DNA of 64,000 nt from Mikania micrantha (lineage: Eukaryota > Streptophyta > Magnoliopsida > Asterales > Asteraceae): contig CM018697.1 of the NCBI GenBank assembly GCA_009363875.1, positions 49,555,484 through 49,619,483 of the forward strand. Direction: 5' to 3'. The notes under the pieces were generated by a model. That model was not told the origin of the DNA and ran no database searches. It saw only the letters and a program-made list of their open reading frames with translations. Both the position numbers and the translations under genes were made by a program. This document shows, piece after piece, positions 22,014-33,352 of this stretch; within the stretch, counting starts at the first letter, position 1; each line of letters starts with the position of its first letter.

Positions 22014-23282
22014 ATGGCTGAGGGGAACGTTCACATGACAGTTGCTGAGCTCAATGAGCTGATTAATAACAGGGTCGCGGAGGCTATCGCGAACTACGCT
22101 CAGACACACAACACAGGGCCACACGGTCTAGCTGGGGGATTAGTGAACCCACAGGCTTGCACGTTCAAGATGTTCTTGGACTGTAAGCCACACAATTTCA
22201 AAGGATCGGAAGGAGCCATTGGACTCCTACGATGGATTGAGAAGGCTGAATCTGTGTTTGAGATATGCAATTGTCCTGATGAGAACAAGGTGAAGTATGC
22301 TACGGGAACATTGGAGGGTCCAGCATTGACTTGGTGGAACTCGAATGTTCAGACCTTGGGATTGGGTGAGGCTAATGCCTTGACTTGGAATGGTTTCAAA
22401 ACTTTACTGCAGGAGGAGTACTGCCCTCGTAGTGAGATGCAGAAACTAGAGGAAGAGTACTGGCACCTCAAGATGGAGGGATCAAACATCGAGGAGTACA
22501 CGACTCGATCACACGAACTGGCCAGACTTCTACCTCACATGGCTACTCCCGCAAGCAAGTGGATAGAGAGGTACATCGGGGGATTGGTGCCTCAGATCCA
22601 GGGATTGGTCACTTCTGCAAATCCCACAACAATCCAACAAGCTGTGCGACTGGCGCACCAATTGACTGATCAGGCAGTGTTATAGGGAACTCTGCCTAAA
22701 CGAACATCAGCTACTAAAGTAGGTGACCACAAGAGGAAGTGGGAAAGCAACTCCAGGAACTTCAACCAACAACCGTTTCAGCAGAACCGGAAGCAGGATT
22801 CAAACAAGTCTTATCACAATTCGAACAGTGGTCAGCAATCGTCATCATCAGGGGGTTATATTGGTAAACACCCAAAGTGCAACAGGTGTGGATTTCATCA
22901 TGCGGGAAATCAGTGCGATAGAGCTAAGTGTCAAAGGTGTGGTAAGATTGGGCATGCGGCTAAGGATTGTCGCGGGGAGCTGCAAAACAATCACAACAAT
23001 CACAATAACAATCAGAACAACGCACAGAAGGGTTGTTTTGAGTGTGGCAAGATGGGGCACTTTAAAAAGGATTGCCCACAACTCAAGAAAGGCGGGGATA
23101 AAAATGCAAATGGCAACGGCAACAGTAACGGCAATGGCACCAATAACAACAATAATAGCAACAACAACAATGGTGCTAGGGGCAGAGCGTTTGTGATTGG
23201 AGGACGTCAAGCACGGGAGGATCCCAACATTGTTACGGGTACGTTCCTCTTAAATAAATCACTATGCCTCTATGTTATTTGA
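22014..23282 (+). pseudogene. B gag, one stop
   Basis: Gypsy gag starting at ATG 22014 (MAEGNVHMTVAELNELI); an in-frame ATG 45 bp upstream is less likely. The core matrix/capsid region is at about residues 45-215 (FKMFLDCKPHNFKGSEGAIGL...ATGTLEGPALTWWNS). A TAG stop at 22683 splits it. The frame continues with a Gln/Asn-rich linker and zinc knuckles CNRCGFHHAGNQC, CQRCGKIGHAAKDC and CFECGKMGHFKKDC, then an Asn/Gly-rich tract (23095-23175). An extra A near 23250 shifts the frame just before the protease. Confidence 0.88.
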
Positions 23283-23850
23283 CACTGGTGCCGACCGGAG
23301 TTTTGTATCTAGTTCACTTGCTAAGTTGCTAAATGTTAGTCCCACTGCCTTAGATAGTCCATACACTGTGGAATTAGCTGATGGTAAGTTAATTGTAGTG
23401 GAACATATTCTTAAGGGATGTATCCTTGATTTGATGGGTCAAACATTAGAAATTGATCTTATGCCTATTGCCTTAGGCAGTTTTGATGTAGTCATTGGCA
23501 TGGACTGGTTGTCCAAACACCAGGCTGAAATCGTATGTCATGAAAAGATTGTTCGCATACCTCTTTCGCAGGGAGAGACATTGTATGTACAAGGCGAGAA
23601 GAGCAGTACGCCACTGCGTCTCATATCTTGTATGAAAGCACACAAATGTCTGCGGAAAGGTCATACGGCAGTTATAGCACTTATAACTGAAAAACCAGTA
23701 GCTGAGAAGAAGATTGAAGATATACCAGTAGTTTGTGAATTTCCGGAGGTATTTCCAGAAGACTTGCTGGGATTACCGCCTATCAGACAGGTGGAATTCC
23801 GAATCGACCTTACACCAGATGCAACACCGATAGCTGGGCGCCTTATCGAC
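23250..23850 (+). pseudogene. B protease and RT leader
   Basis: Retropepsin-type protease read from about 23270 with intact active site LFDTGADRSF and the conserved IGMDWLSKHQA. It is followed by the RT lead-in CEFPEVFPEDLLG. It is separated from gag by a one-base insertion (near 23250) and from RT by a one-base deletion near 23838. The domain itself is uninterrupted. Confidence 0.85.
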
Positions 23851-24984
23851 TTGCACCGTCTGAGATGCAAGAATTATCTACACAACTGCAAGAATTGTTG
23901 GACAAGGGATTCATACGACCTAGTTTTTCACCGTGGGGAGCTCCAGTTTTATTTGTTAAGAAGAAGGACGGGGCTTTCCGTATGTGTATCGATTACCGGG
24001 AACTTAACAAGGTTACTATCAAAAACCGGTATCCGTTACCTAGAATTGACGATCTGTTTGATCAGTTGCAAGGTTCGAGCTACTACTCGAAGATTGATCT
24101 CAGATCGGGTAATCATCAACTAAGAGTTCAAGAAGAAGATATTCCGAAGACAGCATTCAGGACGCGCTATGGCCATTATGAGTTTTTGGTCATGCCATTT
24201 GGGTTGACAAACGCTCCAGCTGTATTCATGGATCTCATGAATCGTGTTTGTAAACCTTATCTCGATAAGTTTGTCATTGTTTTCATTGATGACATTCTCA
24301 TCTATTCTCAGACCGAGGAGGAGCATGCTGAACATCTTCGATTGCTGTTGGAATTACTGAAACAGGAACAATTGTACGCTAAAGTTCTCGAAATGTGATT
24401 TCTGGATGCGAGAAGTACAATTCTTGGTTCATATAGTCAATGAAAAGGGCATACACGTTGATCCAGCAAAGATTGAAGCGATTAAGAATTGGGAAGCACC
24501 AAAGACCCCTACCGAGGTACGACAATTCCTTGGTTTGGCGGGTTATTACCGAAGATTCATTGAGGGATTCTCAAAGATCGCTCAACCACTTACAGCTCTT
24601 ACGCACAAGGGAACGAAGTATAACTGGACGGATAAACAGGAAGCTGCATTCCAGTTATTGAAACAGAAACTGTGCAGTGCACCGATTCTGTCTTTACCAG
24701 AAGGAACAGAAGACTTCGTGGTGTATTGTGACGCATCTGCACAGGGTTTGGGATGTGTATTGATGCAACGTGATAAAGTGATTGCTTATGCTTCAAGGCA
24801 GCTACGACCACACGAAAAGAATTACACTACTCATGACTTGGAGTTAGGAGCAGTGGTTTTTGCTTTGAAAATTTGGAGGCATTACCTGTATGGAACTAAG
24901 TGTACCATTTACACTGATCATAAGAGTTTGCAACATATCTTTGATCAGAAGGAGTTTAATATGAGACAACGATGATGGGTTGAG
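23839..24984 (+). pseudogene. B reverse transcriptase and RNase H, broken
   Basis: RT is read from about 23850 (MQELSTQLQELLDKGFIRPSF), with active site VFIDDILIYS at about 24280. The motif normally read LRSGYHQ is LRSGNHQ here. A frameshift near 24385 (YAKVLEM then stop) moves the frame to 24406. RNase H begins near 24717 (FVVYCDASAQGLGC). A TGA at 24973 interrupts it just before WVELLNDYE; the stop replaces a residue that is Arg in A (CGA to TGA fits). Confidence 0.88.
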
Positions 24985-26571
24985 TTGTTGAACGATTACG
25001 AATGCGCGATCAAGTATCACCCGGGAAAAGCTAATGTGGTAGCCGATGCTTTGAGCAGAAAAGACACTTCAACAAGATGGGTTCGTGCACTTATGATGAC
25101 AATACATACTGACTTACCTGACAAGGTACGCAGTGCTCAGCTCGAAGCTTTGAAAAATGAAAACTTGGAACAGGAATCCTTACGAGGGATGGAAGAACAG
25201 TTGGATGTTAAGTCTGATGGAATTCGTTATTTCATTAATCGACTTTGGATACCTTTGTACGGAGGTTTAAGGGAACTCGTGATGGATGAAGCACACAAGT
25301 CCAGATATTCAGTCCATCCGGGATCAGACAAGATGTATCATGATTTGAAGGCACTGTATTGGTGGCCTCACATGAAAGCTGACATTGCTAGGTACGTTAG
25401 CAAATGTTTGACTTGTTCGAAAGTCAAGGTTGAATATCAGAAGCCATCTGGTTTACTGCAACAACCAGAAATACCGATGTGGAAATGGGAACAGATTTCG
25501 ATGGACTTCATCACTAAGTTACCCCGTACACCGAGTGGTTGTGATACGATATGGGTAATTGTTGATCGATTAACGAAATCTGCACATTTCTTAGCAATCA
25601 AGGAAACCGACAAGATGGAGAAACTGACTCGCGTTTACATCAAGGAAGTGGTAGCACGGCATGGCATGCCAATCTCTATCATATCAGATCGGGATGCCCG
25701 ATTTACTTCCAACTTTTGGAAGTCACTTCATAAGTCATTGGGGACTCGTTTGGATATGAGTACCGCATATCATCCACAGACCGACGGTCAAAGTGAACGT
25801 ACGATTCAAACGCTCGAGGATATGTTACGAGCTTGCGTAATTGACTTTGGTGATAGCTGGGAAAATCACTTACCGTTAGTGGAATTCTCTTACAACAACA
25901 GTTATCATACAAGTATTCAAGCAGCACCGTTTGAAGCTTTGTATGGTCGCAAATGTCGTTCACCAGTTTGTTGGGCTGAAATTGGTGACAGTCAGATTAC
26001 AGGTCCTGAACTCGTACACGAAACGACTGAGAAAATTGTACAAATCCGGAACCGTATGGCAGCGGCCCGGGATCGACAGAAGAGTTATGCTGACAAACGT
26101 CGTAAACCATTGGAATTTCAAGTAGGAGACCGAGTTCTTCTAAAAGTATCACCTTGGAAAGGTGTGATACGATTCGGTAAGCGCGGAAAGCTTAGCCCAC
26201 ATTACGTAGGACCTTTAGAGATCCTGAAAAGGATTGGTCCGGTTGCGTATCAACTCAAACTACCGGAGGAACTCAGTGGAGTTCATGACGTATTTCATGT
26301 TTCAAACTTAAAGAAATGTCTTTCTGATGAGACATTGATTGTACCTTTGGAAGAGATACAAGTAGATGAACAGCTACGATTCATTGAAGAACCAGCAGAA
26401 ATCATGGACCGAGAGGTCAAACAACTTAAACAAAGCAAGATTCCGATAGTCAAAGTTCGGTGGAATTCAAGACGTGGTCCTGAATTCACATGGGAACGGG
26501 AAGACCAAATGATGAAGAAGTATCCTCATATGTTCAAAACAGCAACTACAAACACTGAGAGCACACGTTAA
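24985..26571 (+). CDS. B RNase H end and integrase with chromodomain-like tail
   Basis: A 528-codon open frame, the longest intact pol segment in the window. Residues 1-30 finish RNase H (HPGKANVVADALSRK). The integrase zinc domain is at about residues 108-150 (HPGSDKMYHDL...CLTC). Catalytic Asp, Asp and Glu lie in SMDFITKLPR, IISDRDARFTS and HPQTDGQSERTIQTLE. From about residue 400 come the GKRGKLSPHYVGP and VFHVSNLKK motifs. The chromodomain-like tail FIEEPAEIMDREVKQLK...VRWNS follows. Such tails are proposed to guide chromovirus integration to particular chromatin. Not a free gene: the start codon is lost upstream by the TGA. Confidence 0.88.
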   Translation: MLNDYECAIKYHPGKANVVADALSRKDTSTRWVRALMMTIHTDLPDKVRSAQLEALKNENLEQESLRGMEEQLDVKSDGIRYFINRLWIPLYGGLRELVMDEAHKSRYSVHPGSDKMYHDLKALYWWPHMKADIARYVSKCLTCSKVKVEYQKPSGLLQQPEIPMWKWEQISMDFITKLPRTPSGCDTIWVIVDRLTKSAHFLAIKETDKMEKLTRVYIKEVVARHGMPISIISDRDARFTSNFWKSLHKSLGTRLDMSTAYHPQTDGQSERTIQTLEDMLRACVIDFGDSWENHLPLVEFSYNNSYHTSIQAAPFEALYGRKCRSPVCWAEIGDSQITGPELVHETTEKIVQIRNRMAAARDRQKSYADKRRKPLEFQVGDRVLLKVSPWKGVIRFGKRGKLSPHYVGPLEILKRIGPVAYQLKLPEELSGVHDVFHVSNLKKCLSDETLIVPLEEIQVDEQLRFIEEPAEIMDREVKQLKQSKIPIVKVRWNSRRGPEFTWEREDQMMKKYPHMFKTATTNTESTR

Positions 26572-26605
26572 ATTTCGGGACGAAATTTCCTTCAACAAGG
26601 GATGA
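26570..26605 (+). other. First TTTCG hairpin and polypurine-like tract of B
   Basis: AAATTTCG-GGA-CGAAATTT followed by CAACAAGGGATGA, right after the integrase stop. It resembles a pre-LTR polypurine signal but no LTR follows; a second copy does precede the LTR. Confidence 0.7.
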
Positions 26606-27048
26606 CGTGATGCTTCACACATCAACACTGCAAATTTCAAACTGTAAGCACAAACACTTTATTCAATTGGTTTTGTTTACAAACATTTGTGCAACATTAC
26701 ATTTTATATATTTGATGTGCTACATTTCATATGTTACATGTTATGGTAGTACATGCATGATTGGTTACACACAATTTGCTATGTGCGGGGTTGCATAGTA
26801 CAAACAGTTACAGACACTCACTATGTGTGAGGTTACACAGCACAGTATGATCAAACACAAACAGTCACAGTTAGGTGAACTAACTAGTGTACACGCAAAC
26901 AGTCACATTGAACGATCACACTTAGTTGTGATGTTGCAAGCAATAGATTTTGTGTGTGAGTACACACAAGCACACGGAATGATCAAACCACACTAACACG
27001 TACGATTTAAACTCGTATGTAGTTTCCTAACTACTCCCAACATTTGCT
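26606..27048. other. Non-coding spacer between duplicated polypurine signals in B
   Basis: About 440 bp without coding potential. It is rich in ACACA/TGTGT and repeated phrases such as AAACAGT(C/T)ACA (26809, 26870, 26898) and GTGAGGTTACACAGC-like words. Origin unknown. Confidence 0.5.
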
Positions 27049-27085
27049 AATTTTCGGGACGAAAATTCTTTCAACAAGGGGATGA
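27049..27085 (+). other. Second TTTCG hairpin and polypurine tract of B
   Basis: AATTTTCG-GGA-CGAAAATT then CAACAAGGGGATGA, directly before the 3' LTR. This is the functional position. Both arms of the hairpin differ from the first copy in step, so pairing is kept. Confidence 0.75.
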
Positions 27086-29190
27086 TGTGACAATCCGATA
27101 TTTTCGAATTAACTTCGTTAACCTTCGTAGGCCCAATTGTATTTTATGGGGCCCAATTGAATAGAAGTAGGCCCAATAAGGCCAAAGAAGGCCCAATAAG
27201 GCCAAGGAAGGCCCAAGGTAGGACCAGTTACAGTTATGAGGCCCAAAAGGATTAACCGAGCCAAAAATAGTTCAATTGGCCCAATTAGTAACAATTCGGG
27301 ATTTTTGGTGAAACTTTGTAAATCGAATTGTTATGCAATTGATCAAAATCAAACCCAAGGGATTAAAATTTTTAGAAATCAGTCTCTATACACCTTAATT
27401 ACAAAGTTTAGACTTGTAATTGATTTAAAAGTCCAATTTTGACTTTAGAAGTCAAAATACGAGTGAGTTAATCAAGATTAATTCGAAATCTGCATGTAAC
27501 GGTTAATCAAGATTAATTTTAGGTTTCTAGGGTTTATGATATGAACGACGTGAGGGTTTTGTCTTAAACGATAACGAAGTTCAAATTAAATTATACAGGT
27601 AACTTCGGAAGTGAAAGTTTTATAAAACCCCTAACGAATTCCAGTCAAACACATAGGAATTTAGTGAAATTTAATGATTGGTTTGAAGATTCAAGTTCGA
27701 AACTATATAAGTCATGAATTGGAGTTTTAAGATGATAGTTTATCAAATTAAGGACATGGTTGAGTTCGATTGGACTACTGGAACCAAAACCCTATGGTTG
27801 CAGATTCGAAAGTAATTGAATTGCGGGTCAATTGTGGTGCAAATGCTTCGGCTATAGTAAGCTATGGGATCCATGGGCCGAATGAGTTTATAAGAATTAA
27901 AAACCATAGATGTTAACAAAATCTGGAATAGAGGAGATGGTATGGGTGTGGGAGTGTTGAGTTGGAGGTCACGGGTTCGAACCCGGCCCCAACAGTTTTT
28001 AAGTTTTAATATTAGTTTTGGTATTTTTAAACCCTAACTTCTTCGTTTCAAGTCCGATTTAGCCCGTTCGAGTTGCGTTGGAAACGTAACGAGAATACGC
28101 ATGTTTTAGAGTAATAAAATTCATATTTTAATCCAAAAACAAAATCGCGTATAATTACGTCTATTTAAATAAAATCGTATACGGTCATGTGATTTTATTT
28201 AAACGATTTCAAAAGCATGTGTACATACGTATACACATTCTTAACAAATCTAACATACGAGTGTTGACACGTATGTGATTCCAAGCACAAAACGACATTC
28301 CGAATAACTTTAGGTTATTGTTTAATCACAGATTCTTCGTAGAGGATTTTCTACGCAAGTTTACGAGTGTTTGATCATTCTGCAAATAATCAAAGGTGCG
28401 TACACGGCCCCTTTCTTATTTTAACTATTTTGGGGGAGAAAACATGTGCAACAAACACTTTTTAGATACATATCACTTGCATGAGTTAGCTGTTTACATT
28501 AGGTGACAACATAGCATTTACAAGTCCTTACACACTTCGAACCGTTTAGTTTGCTGTAGCGCAAAGCGTGGTAGTTGGAAATAGATCTATTAGGTTTGAC
28601 AAACCTCACTTGGTAGATGGGATCTACGCAGGTGTTTGACTGACCAAACACACATTACTATTGTTTATGCTAGACAATAGTGGCAAGGCAAAAACATGCT
28701 ATAGCATGGCAATCGTCAGCTTCGGTGTCGACCACTTATGTAAATAGTACAAATGACTAGCTATCATGACTATGCATGTGTGATTATGTTATCTACAAAC
28801 TTGATATTCAAACTGTTGTTTTAAACATTGTGAATGCTTAAACCTGTGTGATGCACCAACCTTTGTGTTGACTTGATTTACATGTTTTCTCAGGACGTTA
28901 AGGTGCACAAGAAAGCATGCATGGACTAGGAGATTGAGTCGCATGCATGACTTTACATTTTAGTATTTGAATTTGAACATTTGAAACTTCGTATTGTAAT
29001 TTACATTTTACAATTGTTACTGGTTTTAAAACGCTTCCGCAAACTTTGAAAACTCTGATGTTATGTTTTTAGACCAAAGTATGTTTTGAAATCCATATAG
29101 AGGTCTTCGTTATGTCTAATGATCTGAGATCTTGGTTTGTCACGTTCCCAAACGGTATGATTCTGTTAGTTGAAAATTGGGGGTGTGACA
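27086..29190 (+). repeat. 3' LTR of B, internally deleted
   Basis: Collinear with 18237-20938 but missing about 700 bp (equivalent to 18706-19403), including the TATA box. At the break is AATCAAGATTAAT (27505-27517), a copy of sequence about 35 bp upstream. The copy keeps a 134-bp segment (28797-28931) that the 5' LTR lacks. A small open frame at 29112 spans the LTR end and is chance. Confidence 0.93.
27925..27993 (+). other. tRNA/SINE-head-like segment in B's 3' LTR
   Basis: Second copy of the B-box segment at 19812-19880, with the same GGTCACGGGTTCGAACCC and one C/T change afterwards. Confidence 0.45.
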
Positions 29191-31880
29191 TTGTTAGTCT
29201 CAAATGCTCGAAAATCTTGTTCTATCTACTCCTCCTTTCACCACAACCCACGACAGCCCTAAACATTATTTTTTTAACTCTTTTCCAAACCATACAAACA
29301 TGGGTTATCACTCACATAAACGAAAAACACACATGCATGCACATGCATGTGTGAAAATTCGACTTTTCTAAGCCAAAAACCCTGATTTTCACTACAATAA
29401 CTCCTACACATTCAAAGAATCGATTTTATTCCAAATCTAAAACACTCAAAGCCATGGGGGATGAGTACTTGGAACAATCCATACACATGCAAGTCATGCA
29501 TGTGTAATTTCATGGATTCGGAAACTCATAACTTCCATTTTCGTATGTTGCATGAACTCTAAATCCATTCTATGCCTTCTACATGTCTTATCATCCCCAC
29601 GAACATCTTGGAAACGTTGAACACGAGTGTTAAGAACACGAGTAAGAACCACATCTCTTAAAAAATTATTATATGTGCATGCACGTATGTAAAAATGAAT
29701 TTACAACTCATAATATGATAATGTTTGCATCATGAAATTTTGAGCAGGTTTATTTGTGATAATATACTTGGAAATATTGCATAAAATATTGGATTTATGA
29801 CAATAGTCAAATATGTAAGTGATTGTAGTAAAAAACTACACTTTGTAGGCTTTAGATTGTCATAAAATGTTAGAAATTCCTTAATCAACCTTCTGGCCTT
29901 GTGTATGGTCGAAATATGTTTATAATAATATAAGTATTGTACTCAAAAAGTTTGAGTATTTATTGATATGCCTAAAATAAATTTTAGATTTATTAAAATC
30001 TCTATAAATCTTGATAAAATCAACAAAAAATAACACCTGAGTGATAAAAATCTTAAGCACAATTTATTTTTGTAAGAATATAGTTATAAGACCTGAGAAA
30101 AATATTGAAACTAAAAATAGATGGTGTAACCTAATTATTTGCCATTTAATATAATGAAATAGGCTAAAAATACGAATTTAATTTGTTACTGTCCAAAATA
30201 TGAAGTAAATATTTTTCTCAGTATGCTTATAATACAGGGATGTCCCAGTAAAAATTCGGTAATTTTTAGTGACTGTTAAATATTTATTTTGAAATTTTAT
30301 ATATTAATCAGTGCAAAATTCATTTAAAATAGTAAAAGACCTCTAAAAATCTTGAAATTTTTACAGTAGCCTAAGAACATACTTATTATACTATATAAAA
30401 ATTTGTGGTAAATCTTAGAGACCGAGAAATACTTATTATAATATTAAAGGTATTAATGATTTTTAAAACAGTTTAACGAGCTTTAAAAATTCTGAAAATT
30501 TTATAGGAAACTAATAATACATGTATGACGCTATACAAATATTTTGGAATTTTTCAGGATCAGAATCATTATCTATGAATTTTTGAGGAATTTAAACATA
30601 TAAAAACAATATTTGGTACAAGAGTTAAATATTGTAATAATAGTGAATGAATAAATAACAATCCTCCCAGACCCTTTACTGATAAAAATAAAAAGGAAAA
30701 AAAATTATAAATTTATAAAACCTATATTAGGCATTACAATTTCCTATTAAATGATTTAAAATACAAATCATCATACAACCACTTATTTAAAACACTTGCA
30801 AACTATGATAACCTAAAACTAGTTATAATCATATGAATATATATACGTGTGTATATATATATACATATATATTTGTTAAACACTCAAACTCTTGAATATT
30901 GGCAAGTAAATAACTATACATTTTTATGAGGCGAATTAGAAATAATGCATGAGAATCAATATCACATCAATATTTATGGCATGAATATTTACTAAAGAGT
31001 CTAAACATATATTAGGCAAGTGAACCAATCAAGATTAACTACTGAACCATTCAATCACCAGATAACCAAGCACCAGAAATAGCAGGTGAGTTCATGTGAT
31101 CCCTTTTCTTTTTACTGTTTGGGATACTGAAAGCATACTCCATAAACTGTTTATAAAATTATATTTATGTGATAATGAAAGTCCGTTTCAAATAAAATTG
31201 CTTCCCCTAGACATTAAACATAATTTACAACCATTAACTCATTAGGAGAGCCGGTGAGTATATGGGTAGCACTACTTAGGGAGTCCCCCACACACAGTGG
31301 CCCGAAAGGGTGGCCTTATAGAAATAGGGTTGAAACCCCACTGAGGTTAATGTCAACCGTTGTGGCATATATTCTTTATGATACATTTACACCGAGAGCA
31401 GGAACGGGTCTCGGAATGGGAAGTTAAATTAGAATGACCATGTTATGGGCTAACATTGTATGAGGCAAACGCCCGAGCATGGAGCAGGGTTGGTTGTATT
31501 GTTATTGAATTATCACATGTTATGCTTTATTGTATTATTGTTACTATCGTGTCAGAATATTAAACTCATGATCTCACCAACTTTTTAGTTGACGTATTTT
31601 AGCATGTCTTTCAGGTTGAATGATAAGAGTAGGCGAACTGGATCAGCTTCTAGAGGCGTAGTGTAGCTTTTAGAATAAAGTTAATTGCAAACAATTTATG
31701 TTATTGGATAATGTTTTATTTGGCCCTGCGTGGCAATTTAGACAATTGTTGTGTGTTGAGACCTTATTTGCTTTAGTTTACGTTGGGCTATGGATTATTT
31801 ATACTATGCTTCCGTCAAGTTAGTTAAATGATTTTGAGATCAATCGTTGTGCCCTAATCTCCTTGAGTTGGGGTGTGACA
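29191..31880 (+). repeat. 3' LTR of A, part 2
   Basis: Opens with the TTGTT target duplication of B, then is collinear with 8773-11266. Relative to the 5' copy it carries an extra block at 31026-31212 containing CAGGTGAGTTC and AT-rich sequence. It ends GGGGTGTGACA before CCCGA. Confidence 0.93.
29328..29353. promoter_or_regulatory. RY-type palindrome 1 in A's 3' LTR
   Basis: Identical to 8907-8932. Confidence 0.75.
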
Positions 31881-32423
31881 CCCGATGAGCCATACTACCT
31901 TGCTTGGGAGAGATTCCAGAATTTGCTTAGCAGATGCTCCCAGCATGGTCTCTCTAACTGGGCTCTTGTAGTGAAATTCTACAATGGTCTAACTTATGAG
32001 ACCCGGGCTTGTTTTGACACTTCTGCGGGTGGTCATCTTATGGGAAAGAGGGATGTTGCTGAGTGTACTGATATGTTTTAGAGCTTTGCTCAGGCTGAGT
32101 ATGAGCAGAGGTCTGCTAATAGGAATTCCAATCCTATTTCTAGTTCCTCCTCTTCCACGAGAGGATTTCACCACGTTAATTTGGATACTAATGTGGCAGC
32201 TGCTCTCGAGGCCTTATCGAGGGATGTGAAGGAGTTGAAGATGAAGGTGGATAGGTGTGAGATCTGTAGGGGTGGCCATGCCACATCTGAGTGTTTGGTG
32301 GTCAACCAGTAGCAGGTTGACTATTTTGGGGGTCAAGGTAGGGGTAGCACGAACCCTTTCAATAACTCCTACAATCAAAATTGGAGAAACCACCCTAATT
32401 TTAATTGGCGCTCTTCCGGTATG
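31881..32423 (+). pseudogene. C gag, middle part
   Basis: Continuation of C's gag after element A. It reads EPYYLAWERFQNLLSRCSQHGLSNWALVV, the Athila gag core. After a TAG at 32079 it continues with SFAQAEYEQRS, a Ser-rich linker, and CEICRGGHATSEC at about 32256-32290, an Athila-type zinc-knuckle-like motif. A second TAG follows at 32309. Then an Asn-rich tail (FNNSYNQNWRNHPNFNWRSS) runs to the copia D insertion and resumes at 42927. Confidence 0.85.
32418..32423. other. Left target-site duplication of D (CCGGTA)
   Basis: CCGGTA repeats at 42921-42926. Six shared bases; a 5-bp duplication plus one chance match is possible. Confidence 0.85.
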
Positions 32424-33334
32424 TTGGGTTTTTAACAAGTTTATCAAAGCCATTTTAACCATTTAAAATGTAAAAATGCAGCGGATATTAGTAATTTAAA
32501 ACTTGTTTTAAAATGTTCATAAACCATTTTATGATTAACCCGAATCAAAGGATCAATATGAGGATGTTCATGCTTACAAACAAACATAGTTAGAAACAAG
32601 AAAACTACCTCCTCCTCTAGAGGGTGTGATTCTTGAAATAGATGATGATTCTTGAATGAAATCTCCAAAGGATGAAGACCACAAGCTTGTATACCCACAA
32701 ACCTACAACAAACACCAAGGTGTGCTAGGATTGAACAACATAGAAGAACCACAAAACTCTTTTCTTCTCTTGCTCTTTTCTTGGCCGAAAATTCCACTCA
32801 AGAAGAGAGAGGATGATGGAGTTTTTATTGTGAGAGAGATTCTTGTATGAGAGAATGTGTAAATGCATGTCTCTTGATTCGTTAGATAAAAGGTGGAAAA
32901 GCATGTGGGGGATTGACCACTCTTGGGTCATGCATCTCTTCACCAATGAGATACCTCCCACTTTCCTTTTACCATTTCACCTTTACCATTTTACTTTTAA
33001 CTAACTTAGTCATAGTAAAAACCATTTTAACTAGTGACATTTAATTAGTTACTTGTTACATTTTATTTAAACTTTATAAATGTTATTTAACCAATTAAAT
33101 AACAAAATAAAGTTATCTCTCATAAATAAATTACCCAAGTAATCTATTAATTTCACAAGTGCTTCTATTTAGAAAACACAATTTTTCTAAGTGTTGTTAT
33201 TTAATTAATTGATCATATCAATCAAATAAATATAGTAGGTGTCTGTCTAGTTTGTTATTGGGTATGACCCGACTTGGATCATAACATACTAGCCACATCA
33301 ATTTATTATGTCTCTTGGGCAGATAGAACCAACA
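32424..33334 (-). repeat. 3' LTR of D (left copy)
   Basis: TGTTGGGTTTTTAAC at the left and AGAACCAACA at the right; almost identical to 42006-42920. Open frames inside it recur in the other copy but show no family similarity. Confidence 0.95.
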
Positions 33335-33352
33335 ATCTCCCACTTGCACATG
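33335..33352 (-). other. Polypurine tract of D
   Basis: The minus-strand reading GTGCAAGTGGGAGAT ends at the 3' LTR start, as expected for plus-strand priming. Confidence 0.7.

Larger units (their letters stand above)
18237..29190 (+). mobile_element. Gypsy element B, Tekay/Del-like
   Basis: A second long-LTR chromovirus-type element, inserted into A's 3' LTR with target duplication TTGTT (18232-18236 and 29191-29195). LTRs are 2702 and 2105 bp. It has a TGGTATCAGAGACA primer site, a pre-gag ORF, gag with three zinc knuckles, protease, RT, RNase H and integrase. Its protein sequence is related to A's across RT and integrase but the LTRs are of a different family. Gag-pol carries three or four frameshifts and three stops; the integrase frame is open. 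Confidence 0.93.
7772..31880 (+). mobile_element. Gypsy element A, Tekay/Del-like (hosting B)
   Basis: A Ty3/gypsy retrotransposon with very long LTRs (3495 bp for the 5' copy). It has a TGGTATCAGAGCCC primer site, an extra ORF before gag, a single-frame gag-protease-RT, RNase H and integrase with a chromodomain-like tail. A TTTCG-hairpin/polypurine tract precedes a 3' LTR split by element B at 18237. The integrase tail phrases VFHVSNLKK and IPIVKVRWDS point to the chromovirus Tekay/Del group. Pol carries at least four frameshifts and two stops, so the copy is not autonomous. Confidence 0.92.
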
